NCBI RefSeq assembly: GCF_001426085.1
Contig: NZ_LMRR01000043.1
Coordinates: 1 to 64,000 of the forward strand
Length of the DNA: 64,000 nucleotides
From: Rhodococcus sp. Leaf278
Lineage (GTDB): Bacteria; Actinomycetota; Actinomycetes; Mycobacteriales; Mycobacteriaceae
Reading direction: 5' to 3'
A model generated the notes under the pieces. That model saw only the letters and a program-made list of their open reading frames with translations. It did no database searches and was not told where the DNA came from. Shown one piece after another: positions 29,692 to 38,838 of the stretch; the first letter of the stretch is position 1; each line of letters opens with the position of its first letter. Position numbers and translations under genes: made by a program.

Positions 29692-30015
29692 GATTGCTTC
29701 AGTCTGAACTGTTCCCATCGCGCCCCGCAACGCGGCCGAAACTCCGGAGCCGTGTACGCGGCGGCAAGAATAACCTCTCGACCACTACTCCCCTGCGCCC
29801 GACGGTCTCCTGGACGAGCTCGCATCGAATTCAGACAACGTCGACCATTACGTCGACGACGTCACGAAGATGCACAGACCAGGTTGGCCGATCAAACACC
29901 TCGGTCGGGGAACGGTCGACACTCATCGTCGTGGCAATCGTGCACACGGACTGCGCCCGCCGAATAGCATTGGCCCTGTGCCGCTTGGATGACGAGCAGG
30001 TGGATCGGAGGACCG

Positions 30016-32211
30016 GTGAACGATCTCACGGGCGATCCGGTGAGCCTTCGGTCGTTTCTCGATCGATTTCCGGACTTCGTTTCCCTGTCCGACTTCTCGG
30101 GAAAGATCCTGTACATCAATCCTGCCGGCTTGGAACTGATCGGATCGACGAGCCTTTCCGCTGTAATGGAATTGAGAACGCTCGAACTCCTCACCCCGGG
30201 TGGGCTCGATCTCGCGGCAGATATCGGTGCCGGTCTGCGCGCCGACGGCAAATGGGAGGGCTACTGCGAATTACGCCATCAGGTGAGCGGTGCAGAAATT
30301 CCGGTGATGGTTACCGCCTATTCGATCGATTCCGACGACGGCGGGCCCAACTTGATTGCTTCCACCATTCGCCATCGTCACACCGTCGAACAGCGCAACG
30401 CTCGGATGGCCGCTGATGCACTCGTCGCGGGTCGGCATGCCCGCGAGCAGAAGGCTCTGGCCGAGCTCAGCAGATTCGCCGTCATCGCCGACCTACCGAC
30501 ACTGCTCACTGCCGCCACCGACACCGCAGCAACCCTGATCGGTGTCGGAAATTCGGCAATCGCCCATCTCGAACAACCCGACGATCCTTATCTGACCATG
30601 GACGCCGCAAGCGGTGTACTCGGCAAACGGCGTGACGTTCCAGCCGGAGACGGTTCGTTGATGGGATACGTCCTGGCGAGCTCCGAGCCCGCTGTGTGCA
30701 ACGACCGCACAATGGAGACTCGTTTTCGTACCGAGACGATGGCTGCTTTCGGACTCCGCAGCGGAGTGGCAGTTCCGATCTTCGACGTCACCGGCGACGC
30801 GTGGGGAGTGCTCTCGATCCACAGCGTGGAGGACCGCCTCTACCGCGACGAGGAAGTGTCGTTTCTCGGTTCCGTCGCCGGGATCGTGTCCGCGGCGGTT
30901 CGAAGAATCGATCTGGAACACCAGCTGAGACGACGCAGTACCCACGACGACCTCACCGGTCTACCGAACCGCACGCTGGCCTACGACGTCATCGACGCTG
31001 CGCTTGCCCGCGCCCGTCGACAGGTCGGCACCGTCGCGCTGTTGTTGCTCGATATCGACGACTTCAAGATCATCAACGACAGCCTGGGCCACGACGCAGG
31101 CGACCGCGCGCTGGTCGCATTCGTCGACCGACTGGCCTCGGCAATCCGCGAAGCCGACACCGTCGCCCGCCTGGGCGGAGACGAATTCCTGATCGTCTGT
31201 GAGGGCGTGGACAGCGTCGAGCATGCGGAAGAACTCGCGCGGCACATCTCTACGTCGATCGCGGTGCCGTTTTCTGCCGTCGACGTTCCGATCCCGCTCA
31301 GCGCGAGTATCGGCATAGCTGTCTCCGACCGAGATTCGACGCGACAGGAGCTCATTCACCGGGCGGACCTTGCCATGTACCGCGCAAAAGACAGCGGTAC
31401 CGGCGGCCATGCCGTCTTCGATCCAACCGATCTGTACGACGCCGATCGCATCAGATCGCTCTCGATAGATCTCAGGGCAGCCCTGAAAGCGAACGAACTC
31501 ACGCTGGCCTTTCAACCGCTGGTGGAGATCGCGACTCGGAAGATCGTTGCGGTCGAGGCACTCGCCCGCTGGAATCACCACCTCCTCGGACCGATCGAAC
31601 CCAGCGAATTCGTCGGTGTCGCCGAGAGAACCGGCCTTGCAACACCATTGGGCACCTGGGCACTCCGAACCGCATGCGCGGCTGCGGCACGGTGGCGAGC
31701 GTTCTCGGACATCGTCGTTCGCGTCAATGTCAGCGCACTCCAACTGCGCGATCCAAACTTCCCGAAAGAGGTTGCATCTGTCCTGGCAGACACGGGACTT
31801 CCCGCTTTCGCCCTCGGCTTGGAAGTCACCGAAACCGTCTGGGTCGCAGACACCGAACGCGTCGCCGACACCGTCTCCACGCTGCACTCGATGGGTGTCA
31901 CTCTGCTGCTCGACGACATGGGGAAGGGACACAGCTCCATGTCGTATCTCGACCGCTATCCCATGTTCGAGAGTTTCAAGATCGACCGGTCGTACATCGC
32001 CCGACTGCCGGCCCCCCGCGCCTGCGCCATCATCTCGGCTATCGTCGCGCTCGCCCGGGCATTCGATGTAACCGTCGTCGGAGAAGGGGTCGAGACCGAA
32101 GACCAACTCGAGGCGTTGGCCGCCGCGGGATGCGATTTCGCACAAGGTTTCCTGTTGGGACGACCGGTCGACGCCGGCGCAATCGCAGATCTGCTGCTCG
32201 CCGATTCTTGA
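30016..32211 (+). CDS. PAS-GAF-GGDEF-EAL c-di-GMP signalling protein
   Basis: 731 residues, soluble. PAS (about 15-120), GAF (about 150-300), GGDEF (about 310-475) with intact RLGGDEF and a canonical RxxD inhibitory site (READ five residues before GGDEF), and EAL (about 490-725). EAL catalytic residues are present (VEALARW, VNVSALQL, LEVTETV, LDD, FKIDRSYI, GEGVETEDQ, FAQGF). Loop 6, normally DDFGTGYSS, reads DDMGKGHSS, so phosphodiesterase activity may be weakened. The GTG at 30016 has GGAGGA just upstream; an ATG 27 bases earlier lacks one. Confidence 0.9.
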   Translation: MNDLTGDPVSLRSFLDRFPDFVSLSDFSGKILYINPAGLELIGSTSLSAVMELRTLELLTPGGLDLAADIGAGLRADGKWEGYCELRHQVSGAEIPVMVTAYSIDSDDGGPNLIASTIRHRHTVEQRNARMAADALVAGRHAREQKALAELSRFAVIADLPTLLTAATDTAATLIGVGNSAIAHLEQPDDPYLTMDAASGVLGKRRDVPAGDGSLMGYVLASSEPAVCNDRTMETRFRTETMAAFGLRSGVAVPIFDVTGDAWGVLSIHSVEDRLYRDEEVSFLGSVAGIVSAAVRRIDLEHQLRRRSTHDDLTGLPNRTLAYDVIDAALARARRQVGTVALLLLDIDDFKIINDSLGHDAGDRALVAFVDRLASAIREADTVARLGGDEFLIVCEGVDSVEHAEELARHISTSIAVPFSAVDVPIPLSASIGIAVSDRDSTRQELIHRADLAMYRAKDSGTGGHAVFDPTDLYDADRIRSLSIDLRAALKANELTLAFQPLVEIATRKIVAVEALARWNHHLLGPIEPSEFVGVAERTGLATPLGTWALRTACAAAARWRAFSDIVVRVNVSALQLRDPNFPKEVASVLADTGLPAFALGLEVTETVWVADTERVADTVSTLHSMGVTLLLDDMGKGHSSMSYLDRYPMFESFKIDRSYIARLPAPRACAIISAIVALARAFDVTVVGEGVETEDQLEALAAAGCDFAQGFLLGRPVDAGAIADLLLADS

Positions 32212-32270
32212 GGCGATGGATTGGGAAGGCGACGATTACCTCTTCCCCTTTCAATTTATAGCGCACCCCC

Positions 32271-32287
32271 GGTCTTGCGGCAAGACC
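32271..32287 (+). promoter_or_regulatory. Inverted repeat resembling the rifamycin-associated element (RAE)
   Basis: GGTCTTGC-G-GCAAGACC, a perfect 8+1+8 palindrome, 56 bases upstream of the HelR-like start. The CTTGC-N-GCAAG core matches my recollection of the RAE, a conserved palindrome upstream of rifamycin-resistance genes in actinomycetes. TTGCGG within it could be the -35 region, with CAGAAT at 32300-32305 as the -10. Identity as an RAE is inferred from form and neighbour. Confidence 0.65.
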
Positions 32288-32342
32288 CCGTACAGGGCTC
32301 AGAATGGCTCGCTGTAGTAGCGAATCAGCCGATCGGAGTCCT

Positions 32343-34481
32343 GTGAAACCTGAATACCCACCCGTCTTCGACTTGCCAAAAGCTCTTGCCCGCAAGCGCG
32401 ATCCAGAATTGATCGGTCATGACCAGCAACACTTTTCGGCAATCCGTTCGAGTATCGAGACGTCTCGAACCGACACGGCGGATCGCCTGAACACCATCCA
32501 GAAGTCGTCGGGCCGGATGGGACAAGAGGTGATGGAGCGTGACTTCGAGATCCACAGATTGAACGGACGACTGCGTTCCCTCCGTCGGTACGGCATCGAC
32601 CTGTGCCTGGGACGAGTGGTCCCCTCCGGCTCCGACGAGCCGGTGTACATCGGGCGCCTCGGACTGTTGGGGAACTCGGGTGAGCAACTTCTGGTGGACT
32701 GGCGCTCCCCCGCTGCCGAGCCATTTTTCGGTGCGACCCACGCGAACCCCATGGGGCTCGCGAGTCGCCGACGCTACCGATGGACGAACGGCCTCATCAC
32801 CGATTACTGGGACGAGGTGTTCGACTCGACGGAGCTCGAAACCGATGCGGCGCTCGACGATCAGTCGGCATTCATCGCCACCTTGGGTGCCGATAGGTCG
32901 GCACGGATGCGAGACGTGCTCGGCACCGTGCAAGCAGATCAAGACGCGATCATTCGAGCCGATGCGCACGGAGCTCTCGTCGTCGACGGTGGGCCGGGAA
33001 CCGGCAAAACGGTTGTTGCTCTTCACCGTACCGCCTATCTCCTCTACTCGGATTCCCGTATCGGCCACAACCGGGGCGGAGTGTTGTTCGTCGGCCCGCA
33101 CGAGCCGTACCTCGCCTATGTCTCCGACGTCCTGCCGAGTCTCGGTGAAGACGGGGTACACACCTGCACCCTCCGCGACCTCGTTACGGAAGGAACGAAC
33201 GCAGCAGAGGAGGCCGATCCCGTTGTGGTGCAACTCAAGTCCACCCTCGGTATGGTCGACGCAATAGAGGCAGCCGTCGCATTCTACGAGCAACCGCCCA
33301 CCCGGACCATGATTGTGGAAACAGAATGGGCCGATCTGAAACTCACCCCGGACGATTGGATCGAAGCCTTCGGGGCAGCCGACGCCGATACTCCGCACAA
33401 CGAGGCCCGTGAACAGATCTGGGACCTGCTCCTCACCATTCTCGCGGAGCGATACAGCGGTGAGGAGTCCACCCACGAAATACGACAGTCTTTGCAGCGC
33501 AACAAGTATCTACGTCGGACTCTCGAAAGATCCTGGACAATAATTGATGCTGCCGACCTGGTGGCCGACTTGTGGAGCGTGCCGGCATATCTCCGTCGAT
33601 GTGCACCCTGGCTCAGTGGCGAGCAGGTGCGTGCGCTGCAACGAACCGATCCGACACGATGGACACTTGCCGATCTACCATTGCTCGATGCCGCGCGCAT
33701 GCGGCTCGGAGATCCCGAGTACGCGCGTCGCACGCAGCGCCGAGACGCGGCCTCGGCACTCGAGAGGACGCGGATGGATCGCGTCGTCGACGAACTCATG
33801 GCCGCCGACGACGACGAGATGATGGCTGCACAGCTCCGCCAAGACGGGATTCGCGATGCGCTCGTCGATCGAGCCGGGTTCGAGGACGTCCCCATCGACC
33901 CACTGGCCGGTCCGTTCGCGCATATCGTCGTCGACGAAGCCCAAGAGCTGACCGACGCGCAATGGCAGATGGTCAGGCGACGCAGTCCCTCGGGAAGTGT
34001 CACGGTTGTCGGAGACCGTGCGCAGTCGCGTCGGGGATTCTCCGAATCCTGGCTCGAACGGCTCGGACGAGTGGGGATCGACCGGATCGACATTGCCACC
34101 CTGAGCGTCAACTATCGCACGCCGCTCGAAGTGATGGCGGTGGCCGAGCCGGTGATCCGAGCGGTGTTGCCGGACGCCAACGTCCCGGTATCGATTCGCA
34201 GCAGCGGAGTGCCTGTCGAGTACGGCAACTCAGCAGATCTGTTGTCGATCCTGGAAAGGTGGATGGAGTCGAACGCGAACGGAATCGGCTGTGTCATAGG
34301 CGATCCTGCATTCTCGGGATCGGAACGCATACGCTCACTGTCGCCGCAACTGACGAAGGGACTGGAATTCGACCTGGTGGTTCTCGTCGACCCGGAGTCG
34401 TTCGGGTCCGGAATCGCTGGTGCCGTCGACCGGTATGTGGCAATGACGCGGGCAACGGGACAGCTGGTCGTTCTGACCTAA
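32343..34481 (+). CDS. helR: HelD/HelR-type superfamily 1 helicase, RNA polymerase-associated; probable rifamycin resistance factor
   Basis: 712 residues. UvrD/Rep-fold ATPase with Walker A GGPGTGKT near residue 217, the Walker B-like VVDEAQE followed by Q-rich GDRAQ, NYRTPLEVM, and the C-terminal TKGLEFDLVVLVD and VAMTRA motifs. The N-terminal arm (1-200) includes VDWRSPAAEPFF, typical of the HelD family. HelD proteins bind RNA polymerase and clear it from DNA; the HelR subgroup displaces rifamycins. The GTG at 32343 has GGAG upstream, and an ATG 39 bases earlier is probably too close to the inferred promoter. The upstream palindrome supports the HelR assignment over a housekeeping HelD. The resistance role is inferred. 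Confidence 0.82.
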   Translation: MKPEYPPVFDLPKALARKRDPELIGHDQQHFSAIRSSIETSRTDTADRLNTIQKSSGRMGQEVMERDFEIHRLNGRLRSLRRYGIDLCLGRVVPSGSDEPVYIGRLGLLGNSGEQLLVDWRSPAAEPFFGATHANPMGLASRRRYRWTNGLITDYWDEVFDSTELETDAALDDQSAFIATLGADRSARMRDVLGTVQADQDAIIRADAHGALVVDGGPGTGKTVVALHRTAYLLYSDSRIGHNRGGVLFVGPHEPYLAYVSDVLPSLGEDGVHTCTLRDLVTEGTNAAEEADPVVVQLKSTLGMVDAIEAAVAFYEQPPTRTMIVETEWADLKLTPDDWIEAFGAADADTPHNEAREQIWDLLLTILAERYSGEESTHEIRQSLQRNKYLRRTLERSWTIIDAADLVADLWSVPAYLRRCAPWLSGEQVRALQRTDPTRWTLADLPLLDAARMRLGDPEYARRTQRRDAASALERTRMDRVVDELMAADDDEMMAAQLRQDGIRDALVDRAGFEDVPIDPLAGPFAHIVVDEAQELTDAQWQMVRRRSPSGSVTVVGDRAQSRRGFSESWLERLGRVGIDRIDIATLSVNYRTPLEVMAVAEPVIRAVLPDANVPVSIRSSGVPVEYGNSADLLSILERWMESNANGIGCVIGDPAFSGSERIRSLSPQLTKGLEFDLVVLVDPESFGSGIAGAVDRYVAMTRATGQLVVLT

Positions 34482-35380
34482 TGGCCCGAGGCCGAGTGCA
34501 GCACGTCGAGCACCGCGTGAATTGCCGGGCTCGCATCCGCGCTGCTCCTCCAAGCGGCGTGCACCTCACGCGTGGGAATGCGTGCAGGTGGAACAGCAAC
34601 GAGACCGGCAGTGAGGACCGGACGGGCGAGACGAGGAACGAGCGCAAGAACATCGTCCCCTTCGACCAGTGCCAGCTGGGTGGAGAAGTCGTCGACGAGA
34701 TGGCGGACATCGACCTCGGTGGGCGTCTCGGCGAACAACCGACGAAACCATTGATGACACACGGTTCCCGCTGGGCTGGTCACCCACGGGTAGCGGGCGA
34801 GGTCGGCATGGGTCGGTGCACGCCCGAGCCCTGCAAGTGGGTGGCTCCGCTTCATGATCACATCGCCGTGATCGGTGTGGATCGGTCGCCGGACAATCGA
34901 GGGCGGTGCGGCCGCTGGTACACCATCGGCGTCGTGCACCAGTGCCAAATCCGCGGCACCGGCGTGGACGCTGTGCAGGGCGCGATCGGGATCTTCCTCG
35001 CTGATGCGGACGCTCAGGTCGGGATACCGCCGGTACAGGTTGCTCAGCGCAGGTGCCACCAGACCGCGAAGGGCAGTCGAGAATCCGACGAGGCGAACGA
35101 CTCCACGGGCGACGCCCTCATCCGCGGAGCGTGCCGATTCGACGCAGCGCTCCAAAGCCTCGAATACATCGTCTGCGGAATCGACCACCGCTCGGCCGGC
35201 GGGGGTGAGTACGACGCCTCGGCCGGCCTGCGCCAGAACCGATGTCCCGATCTGCCGTTCGAGTCGTTTTATCTGCTGGGAAATCGCCGACGAGGTGTAC
35301 CCGAGTTCGTCGGCCGCTCTGGCAAGAGTGCCGAATGCAGCTACTGCCCGCAGAGCGTGAAGTGCACTCACATCGATCAT
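34478..35380 (-). CDS. LysR-family transcriptional regulator
   Basis: 300 residues. N-terminal winged helix-turn-helix (ALRAVAAFGTLARAADELGYTSSAISQQIKRLE) and a C-terminal effector-binding domain. It overlaps the end of the HelR-like gene by four bases, tail to tail. It is divergent from the DapA-family gene with 72 bases between start codons and a small palindrome at 35388-35402, the usual LysR arrangement for autoregulation and control of the neighbour. Confidence 0.93.
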   Translation of the reverse strand: MIDVSALHALRAVAAFGTLARAADELGYTSSAISQQIKRLERQIGTSVLAQAGRGVVLTPAGRAVVDSADDVFEALERCVESARSADEGVARGVVRLVGFSTALRGLVAPALSNLYRRYPDLSVRISEEDPDRALHSVHAGAADLALVHDADGVPAAAPPSIVRRPIHTDHGDVIMKRSHPLAGLGRAPTHADLARYPWVTSPAGTVCHQWFRRLFAETPTEVDVRHLVDDFSTQLALVEGDDVLALVPRLARPVLTAGLVAVPPARIPTREVHAAWRSSADASPAIHAVLDVLHSASGH

Positions 35381-35387
35381 GAAGCAA

Positions 35388-35402
35388 CACTACGCAATAG
35401 TG
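35388..35402. promoter_or_regulatory. Candidate LysR operator
   Basis: CACTA-CGCAA-TAGTG, a 15-bp inverted repeat with the T-N-A half-site spacing expected of LysR-type regulators. It sits in the 72-base gap between the LysR gene and the divergent DapA-family gene. Confidence 0.55.
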
Positions 35403-35452
35403 CCGATAATCCATCGCTGGACCGTAGGTGTCGGACGGGCCACACTCACCTG

Positions 35453-36397
35453 GTGACCACCACCGCGCCTTCTTCCTCGTCGATCTTCGGTACCAATCTC
35501 GTCGCCATGGCGACCCCGATGCACTCCTCCGGAGAAGTCGACCGAAACGGTGTCGATCACCTGCTCACGCATCTGGCGTCCAACGGTTGCGACGGAGTCG
35601 TCGTCGCCGGCACCACCGGAGAAGCGCCGACTCTGACGTCCCACGAAATATCGGCGCTGATCACGTCGGCACGGGCGCACTCGAACCACGCTCTTCGGGT
35701 GATCGCCGGAGTCGGTACCAACGACACTGCAGCAGGGACGGACATGGCTCGGTCCGCTGCGGCGGCCGGGGCCGACGCACTTCTGATCAGCGCACCCCAT
35801 TATTCGCGCCCCACCCAGGCAGGAATCGCGACACACATCGTCGACATCGCGGAGGCCGGTGGGCTTCCCGTCATGGTGTACGACGTTCCGGCGCGCACAG
35901 GTGTCGCGATCGAGCAGGCGACGTTGATCGAACTGTCCCGGCACCCCGCAATCGGAGCCGTCAAAGACGCAAAGGGTGATCTCTACGAAGCCATGACCGT
36001 CATGGCGTCGACGGATCTTGCCTACTACTGCGGAATCGACGAGCTTGCCCTGCCCTATCTCTGCTGTGGCGCAACGGGTTTGGTGAGCGTCACCGGAAAC
36101 GTCGTGGCCGCCCGGTACGCGCGGATGATCGATGCCGTCCGAACCGGCGACCTGGATCTGGCGAATGCGATACAGCGGTCTCTGTTGCCGCTGACCGACG
36201 CCGTCATGCGCACTACCCAGGGTGCCATCATGGCCAAGGCGGCACTGGTCAGGATCGGTGTACTGCCCAACGCAGCCGTCCGTCGTCCACTCCTCGAGTC
36301 ATCTGCAACGGAGCTGAGGCGATTGGACGAAGCGCTGTGCGGCACCGGAATCGATCAGGAATCGAGAAGCGTGGGCGTCCCGGTACGACTAGCCTGA
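35453..36397 (+). CDS. dapA: DapA-family aldolase (4-hydroxy-tetrahydrodipicolinate synthase-like)
   Basis: 314 residues, TIM-barrel class I aldolase. It has AGTTGEAPTL (the pyruvate carboxylate-binding GTTGE motif), the tyrosine in VMVYDVPART and the Schiff-base lysine in GAVKDAKGD. The GTG at 35453 lies 72 bases from the LysR start. DapA condenses pyruvate with aspartate semialdehyde for lysine and diaminopimelate. No dapB is adjacent and a LysR regulator is divergent, so this could instead be a paralogue acting on another aldehyde or sugar acid. Confidence 0.9.
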   Translation: MTTTAPSSSSIFGTNLVAMATPMHSSGEVDRNGVDHLLTHLASNGCDGVVVAGTTGEAPTLTSHEISALITSARAHSNHALRVIAGVGTNDTAAGTDMARSAAAAGADALLISAPHYSRPTQAGIATHIVDIAEAGGLPVMVYDVPARTGVAIEQATLIELSRHPAIGAVKDAKGDLYEAMTVMASTDLAYYCGIDELALPYLCCGATGLVSVTGNVVAARYARMIDAVRTGDLDLANAIQRSLLPLTDAVMRTTQGAIMAKAALVRIGVLPNAAVRRPLLESSATELRRLDEALCGTGIDQESRSVGVPVRLA

Positions 36398-36403
36398 CTG
36401 CTC

Positions 36404-38788
36404 ATGGCGACGAAGAAGGTCACGCAGGTCTCCGAAACGCACGCTGCCGACAGCCACGATCTGATTCGTGTGCAGGGCGCGCGACAGAACAATCTCCAGG
36501 ACATCAGTGTCGATCTACCCAAGCGACGCCTCACCGTGTTCACCGGTGTGTCGGGTTCGGGCAAGAGTTCACTGGTCTTCAGCACCATCGCCGCGGAATC
36601 ACAGCGGATGATCAACGAGACATACAGCGCCTTCGTCCAGGGATTCATGCCGACACTTGCTCGACCCGACGTCGACGTCATGGACGGGCTCACTACCGCC
36701 ATCATCGTCGATCAGCAGCGAATGGGTGCCAATCCTCACTCCACCGTCGGTACCGCCACCGACGCCAATGCCATGCTCAGGATTCTGTTCAGCCGCATCG
36801 GCAAGCCGTATATCGGCTCGGCACAGGCCTTTTCGTTCAACGTGGCATCGGTCTCCGGAGCGGGTGCCTACAAAGTGGACAAGGGTGGCCGTCAGACCAC
36901 CGAGAAGAAGTCCTTCTCGGTCACCGGCGGCATGTGCCCACGCTGCGAGGGACGGGGCTCGGTCAGCGACTTCGATCTCACTGCCCTGTACGACGCGAGT
37001 AAGTCCCTCAACGAGAGCGCGATCACGATCCCCGGCTACAGCATGGAAGGGTGGTACGGCCGCATCTTCCGCGGCTGCGGGTACTTCGACCCGGACAAGC
37101 CCATCGCGAAGTACACGAAAAAGGAACTCGACGATCTGCTCTACCGCGAACCCACCAAGATCAAGGTCGAGGGCATCAACCTCACGTACTCGGGACTCGT
37201 ACCTCAGATTCAGAAGTCGTTCCTGTCCAAAGACGTCGACGCAATGCAGCCGCACATACGCGCCTTCGTCGAACGCGCGATCACGTTCACCACGTGTCCC
37301 GATTGCGACGGCACCCGACTCAACGAGGGAGCTCGATCCTCGAAGATCAAGGGCATAAACATAGCCGATGCCTGTTCGATGCAGATCAGCGATCTGGCCA
37401 CCTGGGTCGCAGGCCTGAAGGAACCGTCGGTGGCACCGCTCTTGACGACGCTGAGCGAGACTCTTGACTCGTTCGTGGAGATCGGCCTGGGCTACCTGAG
37501 CCTGGATCGCCCCTCGGGAACATTGTCGGGCGGAGAAGCTCAGCGCACCAAGATGATTCGCCACCTCGGCTCCTCACTGACCGACGTCACGTACGTGTTC
37601 GACGAGCCCACGACCGGCTTGCACCCTCACGACATCGAACGTATGAACAACCTACTGCTGCAGTTGCGAGACAAGGGAAATACGGTGCTGGTCGTCGAGC
37701 ACAAGCCCGAGACGATCTCCATCGCAGATCACGTCGTAGATCTGGGTCCCGGGGCCGGCAGTGCAGGCGGGCACGTGTGCTTCGAGGGTACCGTCGACGA
37801 ACTCCGACACAGCGACACTGTCACCGGGCACCATTTCGACGATCGAGCGTCACTCAAGCAATCGGTGCGTGAGTTCTCGGAAGTGCTCGAAATTCGCGGC
37901 GCGAACTCACACAATCTGCGTGACGTCGACGTCGACGTTCCACTCGGTGTGCTGGTCGTCGTCACCGGCGTCGCAGGCTCGGGCAAGAGCTCGCTGATTC
38001 ACGGGTCTCTGTCTGGCACGGACGATGTGGTGTCGGTGGACCAGGGTGCGATCCGTGGTTCACGACGAAGCAACCCCGCGACGTACACCGGCTTGCTGGA
38101 ACCGATACGGAAAGCCTTCGCCAAGGAGAATGCCGTCAAGCCGGCGCTGTTCAGCTCCAACTCCGAGGGTGCCTGTCCGACGTGCAACGGAGCAGGCGTC
38201 ATCTACAGCGACCTCGCGATGATGGCCGGGGTGGCCACGACGTGCGAGGTGTGCGAGGGCAAGCGGTTCCAAGCTTCGGTACTCGAGTACCACTTCGGCG
38301 GTCGCAACATCGACGAGGTGTTGTCCATGTCGGTCGCGGAGGCCGAGGAGTTCTTCTCCGACGGCGCAGCCAAACTGCTCCCAGCGCACAAGATTCTGCA
38401 GCGCTTGAACGACGTCGGGCTCGGCTATCTAAAGATTGGACAGCCGCTGACGACGCTCTCGGGCGGCGAACGCCAGCGCCTCAAGCTCGCCACGCACATG
38501 GCAGGCAAGGGCGGGGTCTACGTCCTCGACGAACCCACCACCGGACTGCATCTCGCCGATGTCGACAAGCTGCTCGGGCTACTCGACAGGCTGGTCGACT
38601 CCGGCAAATCGGTGATCGTGATCGAGCATCACCAGGCCGTGATGGCACACGCCGACTGGATCATCGATCTGGGACCAGGTGCCGGCCACGATGGCGGACT
38701 CGTCGTGTTCGAGGGAACGCCGTCGGATCTGGTGGCGGACGGCTCTACCCTCACCGCGCAACACCTGGCAGCATACGTCCAGAGCTGA
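36404..38788 (+). CDS. UvrA-like ABC ATPase (short UvrA paralogue, DrrC-like)
   Basis: 794 residues against about 950 for true UvrA. It has two ABC ATPase halves. The first has Walker A GVSGSGKSSL, a zinc module (CPRCEGRG and CPDCDGTRL), signature LSGGEAQR and DEPTTGLH. The second has GVAGSGKSSL, CPTCNGAG/CEVCEGKRF, LSGGERQR and DEPTTGLH. The shorter length fits the UvrA-like family found with DNA-damaging-antibiotic producers (DrrC type) rather than the UvrABC repair protein. It follows dapA by six bases, so may be co-transcribed, though a functional link is not obvious. Confidence 0.9.
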   Translation: MATKKVTQVSETHAADSHDLIRVQGARQNNLQDISVDLPKRRLTVFTGVSGSGKSSLVFSTIAAESQRMINETYSAFVQGFMPTLARPDVDVMDGLTTAIIVDQQRMGANPHSTVGTATDANAMLRILFSRIGKPYIGSAQAFSFNVASVSGAGAYKVDKGGRQTTEKKSFSVTGGMCPRCEGRGSVSDFDLTALYDASKSLNESAITIPGYSMEGWYGRIFRGCGYFDPDKPIAKYTKKELDDLLYREPTKIKVEGINLTYSGLVPQIQKSFLSKDVDAMQPHIRAFVERAITFTTCPDCDGTRLNEGARSSKIKGINIADACSMQISDLATWVAGLKEPSVAPLLTTLSETLDSFVEIGLGYLSLDRPSGTLSGGEAQRTKMIRHLGSSLTDVTYVFDEPTTGLHPHDIERMNNLLLQLRDKGNTVLVVEHKPETISIADHVVDLGPGAGSAGGHVCFEGTVDELRHSDTVTGHHFDDRASLKQSVREFSEVLEIRGANSHNLRDVDVDVPLGVLVVVTGVAGSGKSSLIHGSLSGTDDVVSVDQGAIRGSRRSNPATYTGLLEPIRKAFAKENAVKPALFSSNSEGACPTCNGAGVIYSDLAMMAGVATTCEVCEGKRFQASVLEYHFGGRNIDEVLSMSVAEAEEFFSDGAAKLLPAHKILQRLNDVGLGYLKIGQPLTTLSGGERQRLKLATHMAGKGGVYVLDEPTTGLHLADVDKLLGLLDRLVDSGKSVIVIEHHQAVMAHADWIIDLGPGAGHDGGLVVFEGTPSDLVADGSTLTAQHLAAYVQS

Positions 38789-38838
38789 CAGCTACGGACC
38801 GCACCGAACGATCCGGGGTCGAACGTAGACTCTCGCGC

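Noticed and set aside
33572..35452. Long upstream extension of the DapA-family frame
   Set aside because: It runs through the HelR-like and antisense LysR genes; DapA homology begins just after the GTG at 35453.
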